Source: Candidatus Omnitrophota bacterium
Lineage (GTDB): Bacteria; Omnitrophota; Gorgyraeia; Gygaellales; Profunditerraquicolaceae
Reading direction: 5' to 3'
Length of the DNA: 38,274 nt
Assembly (NCBI GenBank): GCA_026387315.1
Contig: JAPLLY010000054.1
Span: 1-38,274 of the forward strand
Shown: one piece after another, positions 29,677 through 36,746 of the stretch
Layout: each line of letters starts with the position of its first letter
How positions within the stretch are numbered: the stretch's first letter is position 1
Notes under the pieces: generated by a model
Told to the model about the DNA's origin: nothing
The model's input: the letters and a program-made list of their open reading frames with translations, nothing else
Database searches by the model: none
Translations under genes and position numbers: made by a program

Positions 29677-30945
29677 ATGTCAGTGAAACATAGTGCACTA
29701 ACAGGCTTAGCATTACATCAACCGTTTTATACGGGTTTAGACGCTTCAAAACCAGTAGCCCCGGTAGTAGGAGATCATTATTACGCAACCGATACAAATA
29801 AAGTGTATCAATGCCAAGTGGGTGGGGCATGGGTGCAAATATTACCAGTAGCAACATCAACCGACGAAAAAGTTAAAAACGTTTCAGCTGATGCCTCAGC
29901 CGGTTATCTTGCCGAAAAGTTAGCAGCGCTTTACCCAAGCCTTTACCAGCGTGATCAGAAGTGGGCGCTTAAGACAGCCTATAGCACAGCGGCAAATAGG
30001 TACACTATTTTAACGCCGAATAAACTCTCGGTGGATATTAACGGTACGATCTACTTCTTAATCGCTCAAGCAGAGGTTGATTTATCTCTTGAAGCTAATT
30101 GGGATACTATTGCCGGAACAGATTACAGAACAGCCGCAAATAGAGCAGGTAAAGATTTCTATATTTACGCCTGCGTGCCTGTAAGCGGTTCAGCGCCCAA
30201 GATAGTGCTCTCAGCCAACTCAACCACGCCATCAGGCTACTCAGCCTCAACATCGCGTAAAATAGGCGGTTTCCACGGGCTTTGCGTGGCTGTAGGCACT
30301 ATTTCTGGCCACACCTTGACCGACTTTGTTGCTGGCGACGTTCTACCAGCTTCAATTTGGGATCTAAACCATAGGCCAGTCTCTACTCCTGAAGGCATGG
30401 TATATAGCGATGGCATAAACAAGTGGGTAGATATTTATTTAGCTTCCGGCACCGGCTCAAGCACAGCCTCAGTCTATGCCGCCACGATTACAGACACCCG
30501 CGACTGGAATGACTTTACTGATGACGGTGGAGCGGTAAAGAAGAAGATGTTGACTGACCCGGAGTTCCAGGTAATAGCCACAGGTTCAAATGAAGCAACG
30601 AATATTTACGGCTCAGGAGATCCCGGTACTACCGGCGGCCATATAGATACCGCCTCTCGTCGTATGATTTCTAATATAGGCGTAGAAGATGCCTGTGGTG
30701 TTGAATGGCAATGGTTAGATGAACATGCCACGATGTGGGAAGATGCAGTTACAGCCGGGTGGTACGATTTGCCCGGAGATAAGGGTCAATTATATCGCGT
30801 CGCAAAAACAAATGATGTACAGCTGCTTGCTGGCGGTTATTGGGGCAACGGCGTGTATTGCGGTTCCCGGGGTCGGTATGCGGCTAACTCTCGCTGGACT
30901 ACGGCTTCGGATTTCGGTTGCCGGTTTTGCGCGGAGCCCGTTTAA
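29677..30945 (+). CDS. DGR2 target: variable receptor-binding tail protein
   Basis: The 422-residue protein follows the tail-tip gene by 17 nt with AAAGGGGATGAG as ribosome site. The N-terminal 80 residues resemble a fibre attachment segment (YYATDTNKVYQCQVGGAWVQ). The middle is strand-rich. From about 280 it has a C-type-lectin/sulfatase-modifying-like region (RMISNIGVEDACGVEWQWLDE, LYRVAKTNDVQLLAGG) ending GCRFC. The last 40 residues are the variable region VR3, with Tyr, Ser, Ala, Thr and Asp at positions that are Asn in the template. This is the arrangement of Mtd in Bordetella phage BPP-1; it probably binds a host receptor. Confidence 0.92.
   Translation: MSVKHSALTGLALHQPFYTGLDASKPVAPVVGDHYYATDTNKVYQCQVGGAWVQILPVATSTDEKVKNVSADASAGYLAEKLAALYPSLYQRDQKWALKTAYSTAANRYTILTPNKLSVDINGTIYFLIAQAEVDLSLEANWDTIAGTDYRTAANRAGKDFYIYACVPVSGSAPKIVLSANSTTPSGYSASTSRKIGGFHGLCVAVGTISGHTLTDFVAGDVLPASIWDLNHRPVSTPEGMVYSDGINKWVDIYLASGTGSSTASVYAATITDTRDWNDFTDDGGAVKKKMLTDPEFQVIATGSNEATNIYGSGDPGTTGGHIDTASRRMISNIGVEDACGVEWQWLDEHATMWEDAVTAGWYDLPGDKGQLYRVAKTNDVQLLAGGYWGNGVYCGSRGRYAANSRWTTASDFGCRFCAEPV
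30822..30935 (+). repeat. VR3, variable repeat of DGR2
   Basis: The 114-bp segment aligns without gaps to TR2 at 31025-31138. I count 15 differences and all are at template adenines, including two AA-to-GC double changes. The first is at the 5' edge (template ATT, here CTT). The last 20 or so bases (GGTTGCCGGTTTTGCGCGGA) are identical and form the probable initiation-of-mutagenic-homology site. The stop codon lies 7 bases further on. Confidence 0.95.
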
Positions 30946-30953
30946 CGAAGTAA

Positions 30954-30987
30954 GCCGAACACGGACTACGCTTCGGCGGCGTTTTTT
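30954..30987 (+). terminator. Hairpin after VR3
   Basis: GCCGAA at 30954-30959 pairs with TTCGGC at 30972-30977, followed after four bases by six T. It resembles a terminator ending the tail transcript. Hairpins a short distance downstream of the variable repeat are also known to stimulate target recognition in DGRs, so both roles are possible. The 30946-31264 gap holds this hairpin and TR2; no gene is seen in it. Confidence 0.6.
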
Positions 30988-31024
30988 GACAAGTAGTGTA
31001 ACACAGGCTAATGTGTCATCGGTT

Positions 31025-31138
31025 GCTGATTGCTGGCGGTAATTGGGACAACGGCGTGAATTGCGGTTCCCGAGGTCGGAATACGAATAACTATCGCTGG
31101 AATACGAATTCGAATATCGGTTGCCGGTTTTGCGCGGA
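31025..31138 (+). repeat. TR2, template repeat of DGR2
   Basis: The 114-bp template lies 89 bp after VR3 and 126 bp before its reverse transcriptase. Read in the target frame it is Asn-rich with many AAT/AAC codons (GGNWDNGVNCGSRGRNTNNY). It shares no evident homology with TR1. The segment 31139-31264, between the template and the RT start, has short hairpins (such as GCCTT/AAGGC near 31182-31197) and probably belongs to the template RNA. No Avd gene is present here. Confidence 0.95.
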
Positions 31139-31264
31139 TACAGGGGAATGTGCGGAGAAAATAAACTCCTGGCTGGATGCATTAGCCTTGCCCTAAAGGC
31201 AAAATACACAACGGAGGGGCTGGAAGATTAGTAGAGAAATCGAAAGTCTTACGGCCCAGATTAA

Positions 31265-32296
31265 ATGAGAAGGCATGGCAATCTTTACAAAAAGATTACT
31301 TCATTAGAAAACTTGAGGTTTGCCTATGCTCGCACGCGTAAAGGTAAGACTTGGCAGCGCCAGGTAAGGACCTTTGACCTGCACATAGAAGAGAATTTAA
31401 AAAGGATACAAAAGGTGCTTATCAATAAGACATTCAAGACATCGGTATATCGCACTAAGCAGGTCTACGAGCCTAAGAAGCGCACTATTTTTATCGTTCC
31501 GTTTGCGCCAGATAGAATAGTACATCACGCCTTAATGAATATCCTTGAGCCAATTTATAAAGCTATGTTTATCCATGACTCCTACGCCTGCATCGATGGC
31601 AAAGGCCTGCACGTGGGAAGCCAAAGGACTATGGAGTTTGTCCGGGCAAATAAGTATTGCCTGAAATGCGACATCTCTAAGTTTTACCCGTCTATAAAAC
31701 ACGACATTCTTTTCAATATCTTAAAGCGAAAGATTAAATGCAAGGATACGCTCAACCTAATCAAGGCAATTATTTACGGCATAGGCGGCGGCCAGAACGT
31801 GCCTATCGGCAATTATACAAGTCAGTGGTTTGGCAACATATACCTGAATGAATTAGATCAGCACGTCAAGCACGTTTATAAAACTAAGCATTACGTGCGT
31901 TACTGCGATGACTTCTTATTCTTCCATAATGATAAGGCAGAGCTGCGCCGGATTGCCAAAGATTTAAAAACCTACTTAGATAAAACGCTCAGCCTAAAGA
32001 TGAGCAAATGCGAGTTATTCCCGGTCTCCCAGGGCGTGGATTTTTTAGGTTACCGGCACTTCCCGAAGTACGTCCTTTTAAGAAAGTCAACAGCGATAAG
32101 AGTAAAGCGCCGCTTAAAGATATTACCCCGTTTATTAGCGGCCGGAAGAATTACCCTTGAATATTTCCGCTCTTGCATCGCTTCATATACCGGATGGATG
32201 CGCTGGGCCAACTGCCATAACTTAGGACTTAAGTTACAACTGGATAAACTACAGGAGATATTAAATGTCGCCGGAAAAACAGCCCAAGCGATTTAA
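31265..32296 (+). CDS. DGR2 reverse transcriptase
   Basis: The 343-residue enzyme has the normal DGR RT blocks: NLYKKITSLENLRFAYARTR at the N-terminus, PDRIVHHALMNIL, CDISKFYPSIKHDIL, the DGR-type IGNYTSQ at 181-187, catalytic YCDD at 213-216 and a C-terminal FLGYRHFPKYVLLRK. It differs widely from the DGR1 enzyme (YVDD, IGNLTSQ), so the two systems are not a recent duplication. ATG 31265 has no clear ribosome site. The last 32 nt overlap the following small gene. Confidence 0.95.
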   Translation: MRRHGNLYKKITSLENLRFAYARTRKGKTWQRQVRTFDLHIEENLKRIQKVLINKTFKTSVYRTKQVYEPKKRTIFIVPFAPDRIVHHALMNILEPIYKAMFIHDSYACIDGKGLHVGSQRTMEFVRANKYCLKCDISKFYPSIKHDILFNILKRKIKCKDTLNLIKAIIYGIGGGQNVPIGNYTSQWFGNIYLNELDQHVKHVYKTKHYVRYCDDFLFFHNDKAELRRIAKDLKTYLDKTLSLKMSKCELFPVSQGVDFLGYRHFPKYVLLRKSTAIRVKRRLKILPRLLAAGRITLEYFRSCIASYTGWMRWANCHNLGLKLQLDKLQEILNVAGKTAQAI

Positions 32297-32576
32297 CGAA
32301 TTCGCCCGGGAGACTATGCCATTAGACGGCGACAAGGTAAAACTCGATGATGTGGTTAATCGAGAAATTACGGTGTTGGATTATCGCATTAAAGACAGCC
32401 ATTTCAAAAAAGCGAATTGCGAGCTGTGCATGACGCTACAGTTTAAATTAGATGACAAAATATCTGTGATGTTTACCGGCTCTAATGTTCTGCGTGATCA
32501 GATAGAGAGATATAAAAACGAGATACCGTTTATCACGACCATAAAGAAAATAGACCGATATTATACATTCACCTAA
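32265..32576 (+). CDS. Small protein coupled to the DGR2 reverse transcriptase
   Basis: The 103-residue protein starts inside the 3' end of the RT gene (32-nt overlap, with AGGAGA upstream). It is strand-rich (VVNREITVLDYRIKDSHFK, CELCMTLQFKLDDKISVMFTG) and ends in TTIKKIDRYYTF. I recognise the FTGSNVL..QIE motif from small proteins encoded near phage RT and tail genes, of unknown function. A small beta-barrel that binds single-stranded nucleic acid is possible. No Avd is seen in DGR2, so this gene is a candidate replacement; that is inference from coupling. Confidence 0.65.
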   Translation: MSPEKQPKRFNEFARETMPLDGDKVKLDDVVNREITVLDYRIKDSHFKKANCELCMTLQFKLDDKISVMFTGSNVLRDQIERYKNEIPFITTIKKIDRYYTFT

Positions 32577-32590
32577 CCAGGAGGAAGAAG

Positions 32591-32896
32591 ATGAAAGGTT
32601 TCCCGAAGCACCTAAACACCAGATACGACGTGGAATATTGTTTACAGAATTACCCGGAAGAGGCCCGGGCCTTCTTAGCCCAGAAGCTTGCTGAGGTTAA
32701 ACAGTGGCTTGTTACCGGCAAATTGACTGAGGGCGACGCCGGAATTACCGACGAGACGCATAAGGTGGTAGAGGTAAAGGATCAGGCCACGCAAGAAATA
32801 AAGGAGCGCTACCAATACGAATATAAAGACGATCCTAACTGTGAGTTGTTTAGGCTTGAATACACCCGCGAGGAAGTAGAAAGCATCTTAGCCTAA
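32591..32896 (+). CDS. Small tail-associated protein of unknown function
   Basis: The 101-residue protein starts with MKGFPKHLNTRYDVEYCLQ and continues with a helical middle (EEARAFLAQKLAEVKQWLV) and a strand-turn C-terminus rich in Glu and Tyr. Proteins beginning with this GFPK.LNT pattern occur after tail-fibre genes in several phages; I do not know their function. AGGAGGAAG precedes ATG 32591. It is encoded between the DGR2 genes and the glycosyltransferase cluster. Confidence 0.65.
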   Translation: MKGFPKHLNTRYDVEYCLQNYPEEARAFLAQKLAEVKQWLVTGKLTEGDAGITDETHKVVEVKDQATQEIKERYQYEYKDDPNCELFRLEYTREEVESILA

Positions 32897-32902
32897 TATG
32901 GT

Positions 32903-33784
32903 ATGAATTATATTTTAGACAGCTATTTCGGCTTTGGCGATAACATTTACCATATCCCCTTTGTGCATAAATTGGCACAAAGGGGAGAGGTATTTATTTA
33001 TACCCCTTTCCCTGAGCTGTTTCAATTCCCTAATGTTTATTGCATGAAGCCGGTTACTAATCTAAAACTGCAATTAAAGAACATGGAAGGCAATGGGCTT
33101 TATTCGCATGGGCACAAACCGAACGGCCAAAGAATACGTTTTAATTACGGAGAAGGACTTAAGGATAAATTAACGATTATACAGTCATTTGAAAAGGTTG
33201 TGCCATTGAATGGAGAGTTTTTCTTTGAGTTTTCACCAAAGCAAAGCGCAAAGGTTGACGAAATAATTGAGCGAGTAAAAGCAAGCGGCAAGAAACTATG
33301 CGTTGTCCGGCTCCCGTCCGTCCGTAAGGAATGGCCTAACGCTAACCGCAATGGAAAAATGGAATACTTCCAGTTATGTATCAACGCCTTAAAAGACAGA
33401 TATTATTTTGTATCCGTCGGAGATATTGGAAATGCGGAAGAATTTGACGGGATTGAGCCCCATGGAATCGATGAGCGTAGGGATAGGCACAATGTCAATC
33501 ATCTTGGTATATGGGATGTAATGGATTTAGTTAATCGTTCTGACTTAGCGTTGTCTATCCAATGCAATATCCTACCAATCTGCCAGATCCTTGAAAAGAA
33601 AGGGTTCTTTATTTACGGTGGATATATTCCACACGCTCCATTGAGTGATATAAGGCTTTATCAAGTTGGATACGTTGAGCCGGACCCATTCTGCTTTTGC
33701 GTTAACCGTATCCGGGAACACCTCTGCAAGAAGGATATCCCGGAGGATAGAATTTTATCAAGGCTTGAGCAAACAATAGGATAG
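32903..33784 (+). CDS. Glycosyltransferase family 9-like protein
   Basis: The 293-residue protein begins YILDSYFGFGDNIYHIPFVHKLAQ, the pattern of heptosyltransferase-type (GT9, GT-B fold) enzymes, in which a Gly-Asp loop contacts the nucleotide sugar. The second half has KKLCVVRLPSVRKEW and WDVMDLVNRSDLALSIQCN, the region where GT9 enzymes bind the donor. The assignment is by pattern and is tentative. It heads a group with two methyltransferases and a GT8-like enzyme that could build or modify a surface sugar. Only 6 nt separate it from the preceding gene. Confidence 0.62.
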   Translation: MNYILDSYFGFGDNIYHIPFVHKLAQRGEVFIYTPFPELFQFPNVYCMKPVTNLKLQLKNMEGNGLYSHGHKPNGQRIRFNYGEGLKDKLTIIQSFEKVVPLNGEFFFEFSPKQSAKVDEIIERVKASGKKLCVVRLPSVRKEWPNANRNGKMEYFQLCINALKDRYYFVSVGDIGNAEEFDGIEPHGIDERRDRHNVNHLGIWDVMDLVNRSDLALSIQCNILPICQILEKKGFFIYGGYIPHAPLSDIRLYQVGYVEPDPFCFCVNRIREHLCKKDIPEDRILSRLEQTIG

Positions 33785-33786
33785 CT

Positions 33787-34377
33787 ATGGAATTAAGATG
33801 GAATGTTGACAAAGAATACGGTTTTCTTGATATTGTTCCGCGTAGGTACGATGAGGAATATTTCAAGAAGTATGCCGGATATGACAATACGCCGATGGGT
33901 GAGGCGCTCACACTGGCAAGGATCAATTTTGTTGATAAATGGCATTACGATAAGCTTCTTGATGTCGGAGTCGGAGGTGGGAAGTTTTTAAAGACGCGCC
34001 AGAATACAATGGGTTATGACATCAATGAAACCGCAATTGAGATGTTGAAAGGCATTGGGCGTTATGTAGATATTAAAGATAGCGTATTCTCGGCCTACTC
34101 ATTCTTTGATAGCTTTGAGCATATAAAAGACCATTCTGATTTATTGTGTTCAATGTATCCCAAAACCAAGATATTTCTGTCAATTCCCATCTTCCGGGAT
34201 GTTTGTCATATATTAAGGTCAAAACATTTTAGACCGGATGAGCATTATTGGTACTTCACAACGCAAGGATTAATCCGCTATATGGCTGATTATGGCTTTG
34301 CCTGTCTTGACGTAGATAACTTTGAGATTCGAGCCGGACGTGAGGATATCTTGTCGTTCGTTTTTGAGAAGAGGTAA
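33787..34377 (+). CDS. SAM-dependent methyltransferase (class I)
   Basis: The 196-residue protein has the SAM-binding loop LLDVGVGGGKFLK near residue 57 and a following acidic position (MGYDINETAIEML). SFFDSFEHIKD marks motif II/III, and a C-terminal strand (EIRAGREDILSFVFEKR) closes the fold. It resembles the Methyltransf_23 group often found in glycan-synthesis clusters. The substrate is unknown, plausibly a sugar. The stop lies directly before the next start. Confidence 0.82.
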   Translation: MELRWNVDKEYGFLDIVPRRYDEEYFKKYAGYDNTPMGEALTLARINFVDKWHYDKLLDVGVGGGKFLKTRQNTMGYDINETAIEMLKGIGRYVDIKDSVFSAYSFFDSFEHIKDHSDLLCSMYPKTKIFLSIPIFRDVCHILRSKHFRPDEHYWYFTTQGLIRYMADYGFACLDVDNFEIRAGREDILSFVFEKR

Positions 34378-34378
34378 T

Positions 34379-34930
34379 ATGGAAGACCTAATAAGAAGTA
34401 ACCACTGTTTAGAGAGGCTGAAATCCTGCATACATCTTGAAGGAGACGTAGCGGAGTGCGGAGTTGCATTTGGACAAACAACCTTTATATTGGATGGCAT
34501 CGTAAGAATAGCGGGCAAGAGGTTGCTTGCTTTTGATACCTTCTCGGGCCTGCCTTATGACGATTCGATTGTTTCCAATTACCAATGCAAGCGCGGAGAG
34601 ATGGATTACGGAAAGCAGTTCTTTGATAAATTCAATTCGCTAAAAGAAACGTCTATTATACCAGTTAAAGGGTTGATAGAGGATACGCTTAAAGGGTATT
34701 CAGATAGGAAATTCTGTTTTGTTTGGCTGGATATGGACTTATATCAACCGACATCTTACGCCTATAGGTTCTTTGAGGATAGAATTACTAAAGGTGGAAT
34801 TATCGGTTTCCACGATTATAAATTCCATCGTTGCCCCGGTATTGAGATTGTTGTAGACAAAGAGGTTGATAAAGATAAATACGAAATTATCGATAATGTG
34901 AGTTCCTGTTTATTTATCAGGAGAAAATGA
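34379..34930 (+). CDS. TylF/MycF-like O-methyltransferase
   Basis: The 183-residue protein fits the TylF/MycF family that methylates sugar hydroxyls: LEGDVAECGVAFGQTTFIL as SAM loop, LLAFDTFSGLPYDD, VKGLIEDTLKGY, FVWLDMDLYQPTSYAYRFFEDRI with the metal-binding Asp cluster, and GGIIGFHDYKF with a second Asp. ATG 34379 with GAGAAGAGG upstream is preferred over an in-frame start at 34322 inside the previous gene. Methylation of a phage- or host-made glycan is the likely role. Confidence 0.87.
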   Translation: MEDLIRSNHCLERLKSCIHLEGDVAECGVAFGQTTFILDGIVRIAGKRLLAFDTFSGLPYDDSIVSNYQCKRGEMDYGKQFFDKFNSLKETSIIPVKGLIEDTLKGYSDRKFCFVWLDMDLYQPTSYAYRFFEDRITKGGIIGFHDYKFHRCPGIEIVVDKEVDKDKYEIIDNVSSCLFIRRK

Positions 34931-34931
34931 C

Positions 34932-35504
34932 ATGAACCTTGTCCTTACCATTTGCATAGGAGAACGCTTTCAATCTATTGCCGCAATAACTCATCAATCA
35001 ATAAGTAGTTATGCAAGGAAGATTGAAGCGGACTTTATGGTTGTTATAGAACAGAAACATTCAACTCCACATTGGGAGAAGTTTAGAATATTTGAACTGC
35101 TTAATAAGTACGAGCGAATACTCTACATAGACACAGACGTTTTAATTAAGCACGATTGCCCGGACTTATTCAAGATAGTTCCTAAAGATATGCTCGGAGC
35201 GTTTAATGAAGGGCAATACTTTGATAGGAAATATCCTGATTATTATAATGCTGGGGTGATGGTCATTCCAAGGTGTAGTCAAGATATATTCATTGAGCCG
35301 GAGATTGAGCAAGGAAACATTAATACGTTCTTTGAGCAGGATTTTCTCAATGATCGAATACAGTTAAGCGGACACGCTGTTTATAATCTATCGCATAAGT
35401 TTAATCGTATGGACTTCATTCTGGCCCCAGGGTATATCATCCATAAGGCAGGGAACTTAAACGCATTGGCAGAATTAAAGGAGTTGGCTGGTGTCTTGGC
35501 GTAG
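34932..35504 (+). CDS. GT8-like glycosyltransferase
   Basis: The 190-residue protein has the GT-A/GT8 pattern: RILYIDTDVLIKHDCPDLF with the metal-binding DxD (Asp-Thr-Asp near residues 68-70), YYNAGVMVIPR, and EQDFLNDRI near residue 140. The C-terminal Asn-Leu-Ser-His-Lys-Phe-Asn stretch and IIHKAG fit the family's His-Lys site. It would transfer a sugar from a nucleotide donor. It overlaps the HNH gene by 14 nt. Together with the GT9-like enzyme it could glycosylate a virion protein or change host surface sugars. Confidence 0.83.
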   Translation: MNLVLTICIGERFQSIAAITHQSISSYARKIEADFMVVIEQKHSTPHWEKFRIFELLNKYERILYIDTDVLIKHDCPDLFKIVPKDMLGAFNEGQYFDRKYPDYYNAGVMVIPRCSQDIFIEPEIEQGNINTFFEQDFLNDRIQLSGHAVYNLSHKFNRMDFILAPGYIIHKAGNLNALAELKELAGVLA

Positions 35505-35832
35505 AAAGGAATACGAAAGAGATAGGGGTAGGCAACGGAGGACGGTGGGTCGCAAATGGTTGGCTATGCGCCACGTTGTCTTGGTAGAAGAACCTGTTTG
35601 TATGATATGTGGTCGCAAAGCATCCACACAGGTTGACCACAAGATACCATTATGCAAGGGTGGAACAGATACTCGGGATAACCTGCAAGGGGTATGCGAT
35701 GAGTGCCACAATGAAAAGACAGCAAAGGACTTAGGCATTAAGCCACCACCTAACAAGATAGGGTTAGATGGATACCCAATACCAAAAGGAGATAGGACAA
35801 ATGGAACTAACGAGAAAGAGTGCGGGGTTTGA
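35491..35832 (+). CDS. HNH endonuclease associated with terminase
   Basis: The 113-residue protein has an HNH core: VDHKIPLCKGGTDTRDNLQGVC near residues 48-69 with the catalytic His, Asn69-type residue and a final His in CDECHNEKT, plus two CxxC zinc pairs (CMICG and CDEC). Such small HNH proteins next to terminase genes work with TerL in cos cleavage in HK97-like phages. The start is GTG 35491, after a ribosome-site-like GGAG. It lies about 0.4 kb before the small terminase gene with two membrane-peptide genes between. Confidence 0.88.
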   Translation: MSWRRKEYERDRGRQRRTVGRKWLAMRHVVLVEEPVCMICGRKASTQVDHKIPLCKGGTDTRDNLQGVCDECHNEKTAKDLGIKPPPNKIGLDGYPIPKGDRTNGTNEKECGV

Positions 35833-35935
35833 TAGGGCAATATATATACTGTTATGTCTTGTATCTTGGGGCGTGGTGTTCTTGATTAGGATAATATTAA
35901 CCGAAGCGATTAGGCAAGCAAAGGACAAGGACTAA
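35801..35935 (+). CDS. 44-residue membrane peptide
   Basis: The short gene at ATG 35801 overlaps the end of the HNH gene and is preceded by AAAGGAGATAGG. The product has one membrane span (about residues 13-33, IYILLCLVSWGVVFLIRII) and a basic C-terminal tail. Its stop overlaps the start of a second small membrane protein. Function is unknown; a pair of single-span peptides could be holin or spanin parts. Confidence 0.6.
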   Translation: MELTRKSAGFDRAIYILLCLVSWGVVFLIRIILTEAIRQAKDKD

Positions 35936-36078
35936 TGAATAATAAAGTTCGTATTGTAATTAGGAAACTAAACTCAATACTCTTATGCTTATTACCATTC
36001 GGGATAGTGCTTGCGATAATGGCTATTATAAAGGCAAGCAAGAGGCGTAATGTAAACCAAGATAATAATAATGGTTGA
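35935..36078 (+). CDS. 47-residue membrane peptide
   Basis: The gene begins at ATG 35935 on the last base of the preceding stop (TAATG). One hydrophobic span lies at about residues 15-32 (ILLCLLPFGIVLAIMAII), between a basic N-terminus and a basic, Asn-rich tail. The coupled pair sits just before the candidate cos region. No family was recognised. Confidence 0.55.
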   Translation: MNNKVRIVIRKLNSILLCLLPFGIVLAIMAIIKASKRRNVNQDNNNG

Positions 36079-36257
36079 CGATTGATATTGTCAACTAACA
36101 ATGATAACAAGATTGACAATGTAAGTATATGCAACACAATGAGATGCCGGGGGGATGAAAAAGTGTTTTAACCCCCCGACGGAAATCGGGCTCCCAGTCA
36201 TTTTTTTGTGAAACCCAGTTTTCAGGAAACAAGGTTATTGATAATTAAGGAGAATAT
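36079..36257. other. Untranslated region before terminase; candidate cos site
   Basis: This 179-bp gap contains no gene. It has short TTGACA/TTGTCA-like words (around 36075-36117) and, at 36148-36190, two alternative hairpins. CGGGGGG (36148-36154) pairs with CCCCCCG (36172-36178), extended by AAAA/TTTT inside, while CCCGA (36175-36179) can instead pair with TCGGG (36186-36190). Seven T follow near 36202. The place just before small terminase, next to an HNH gene, is where cos sites lie in HK97-like phages. The cut positions cannot be seen. Confidence 0.45.
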
Positions 36258-36746
36258 ATGGGACGGCGTGGCCCAATGCCAAAAAGCAAAGCTTTACAGG
36301 TACTTCACGGTACTTCTCCATTAACTACAGAAGTTGTTGAGGAGCTAAGAGAGGAATTTGTCCCACCGCAGATGCCGGATCATTTCAACAAAAGGGAAAT
36401 CGCGGCCTGGAACACGACTATAGAATTACTTCGACCCATGTTGGCGTTAAGGAAAATAGATGTCGCCGTGTTGGGAGCGTATTGTTCTGCTTTTGTTAGG
36501 TGGCAGGATGCTGAAAAAATGATATGTAAGAATAAGTCTCCTCATGGCGGATTGTGTGTATATGGAGAGGGAGGATCTCTTAAGGTTCACCCTTTAGTAA
36601 CTATTAGCAGGGATACTCAACGGGATATGGTGTTTTATGCTGCACAACTTGGAATGACCCCAGCCTCAAGAGTCAAGATGGTCGTCGGCGTTGGAAAGGT
36701 TATTGAGAAAAATCCTTTTGTTAAATTAAAGGCACTGAAAAAATGA
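36258..36746 (+). CDS. terS: Terminase small subunit (P27 family)
   Basis: The 162-residue protein begins with the family motif MGRRGPMPKSKALQVLHGTSP and shows PPQMPDHFNKREIAAWNTTIELL in the middle. It ends with the conserved LGMTPASRVKM segment near residue 138 before a charged tail. Small terminase recognises the packaging site and recruits the large subunit. AAGGAGAATAT precedes ATG 36258. Its stop overlaps the large subunit start by four bases (ATGA). Confidence 0.9.
   Translation: MGRRGPMPKSKALQVLHGTSPLTTEVVEELREEFVPPQMPDHFNKREIAAWNTTIELLRPMLALRKIDVAVLGAYCSAFVRWQDAEKMICKNKSPHGGLCVYGEGGSLKVHPLVTISRDTQRDMVFYAAQLGMTPASRVKMVVGVGKVIEKNPFVKLKALKK

Noticed and set aside
30719-31209. Plus- and minus-strand frames across VR3 and TR2
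   Set aside because: They are shadows over the variable and template repeats; near-identical translations in both reflect the repeat and not a gene.
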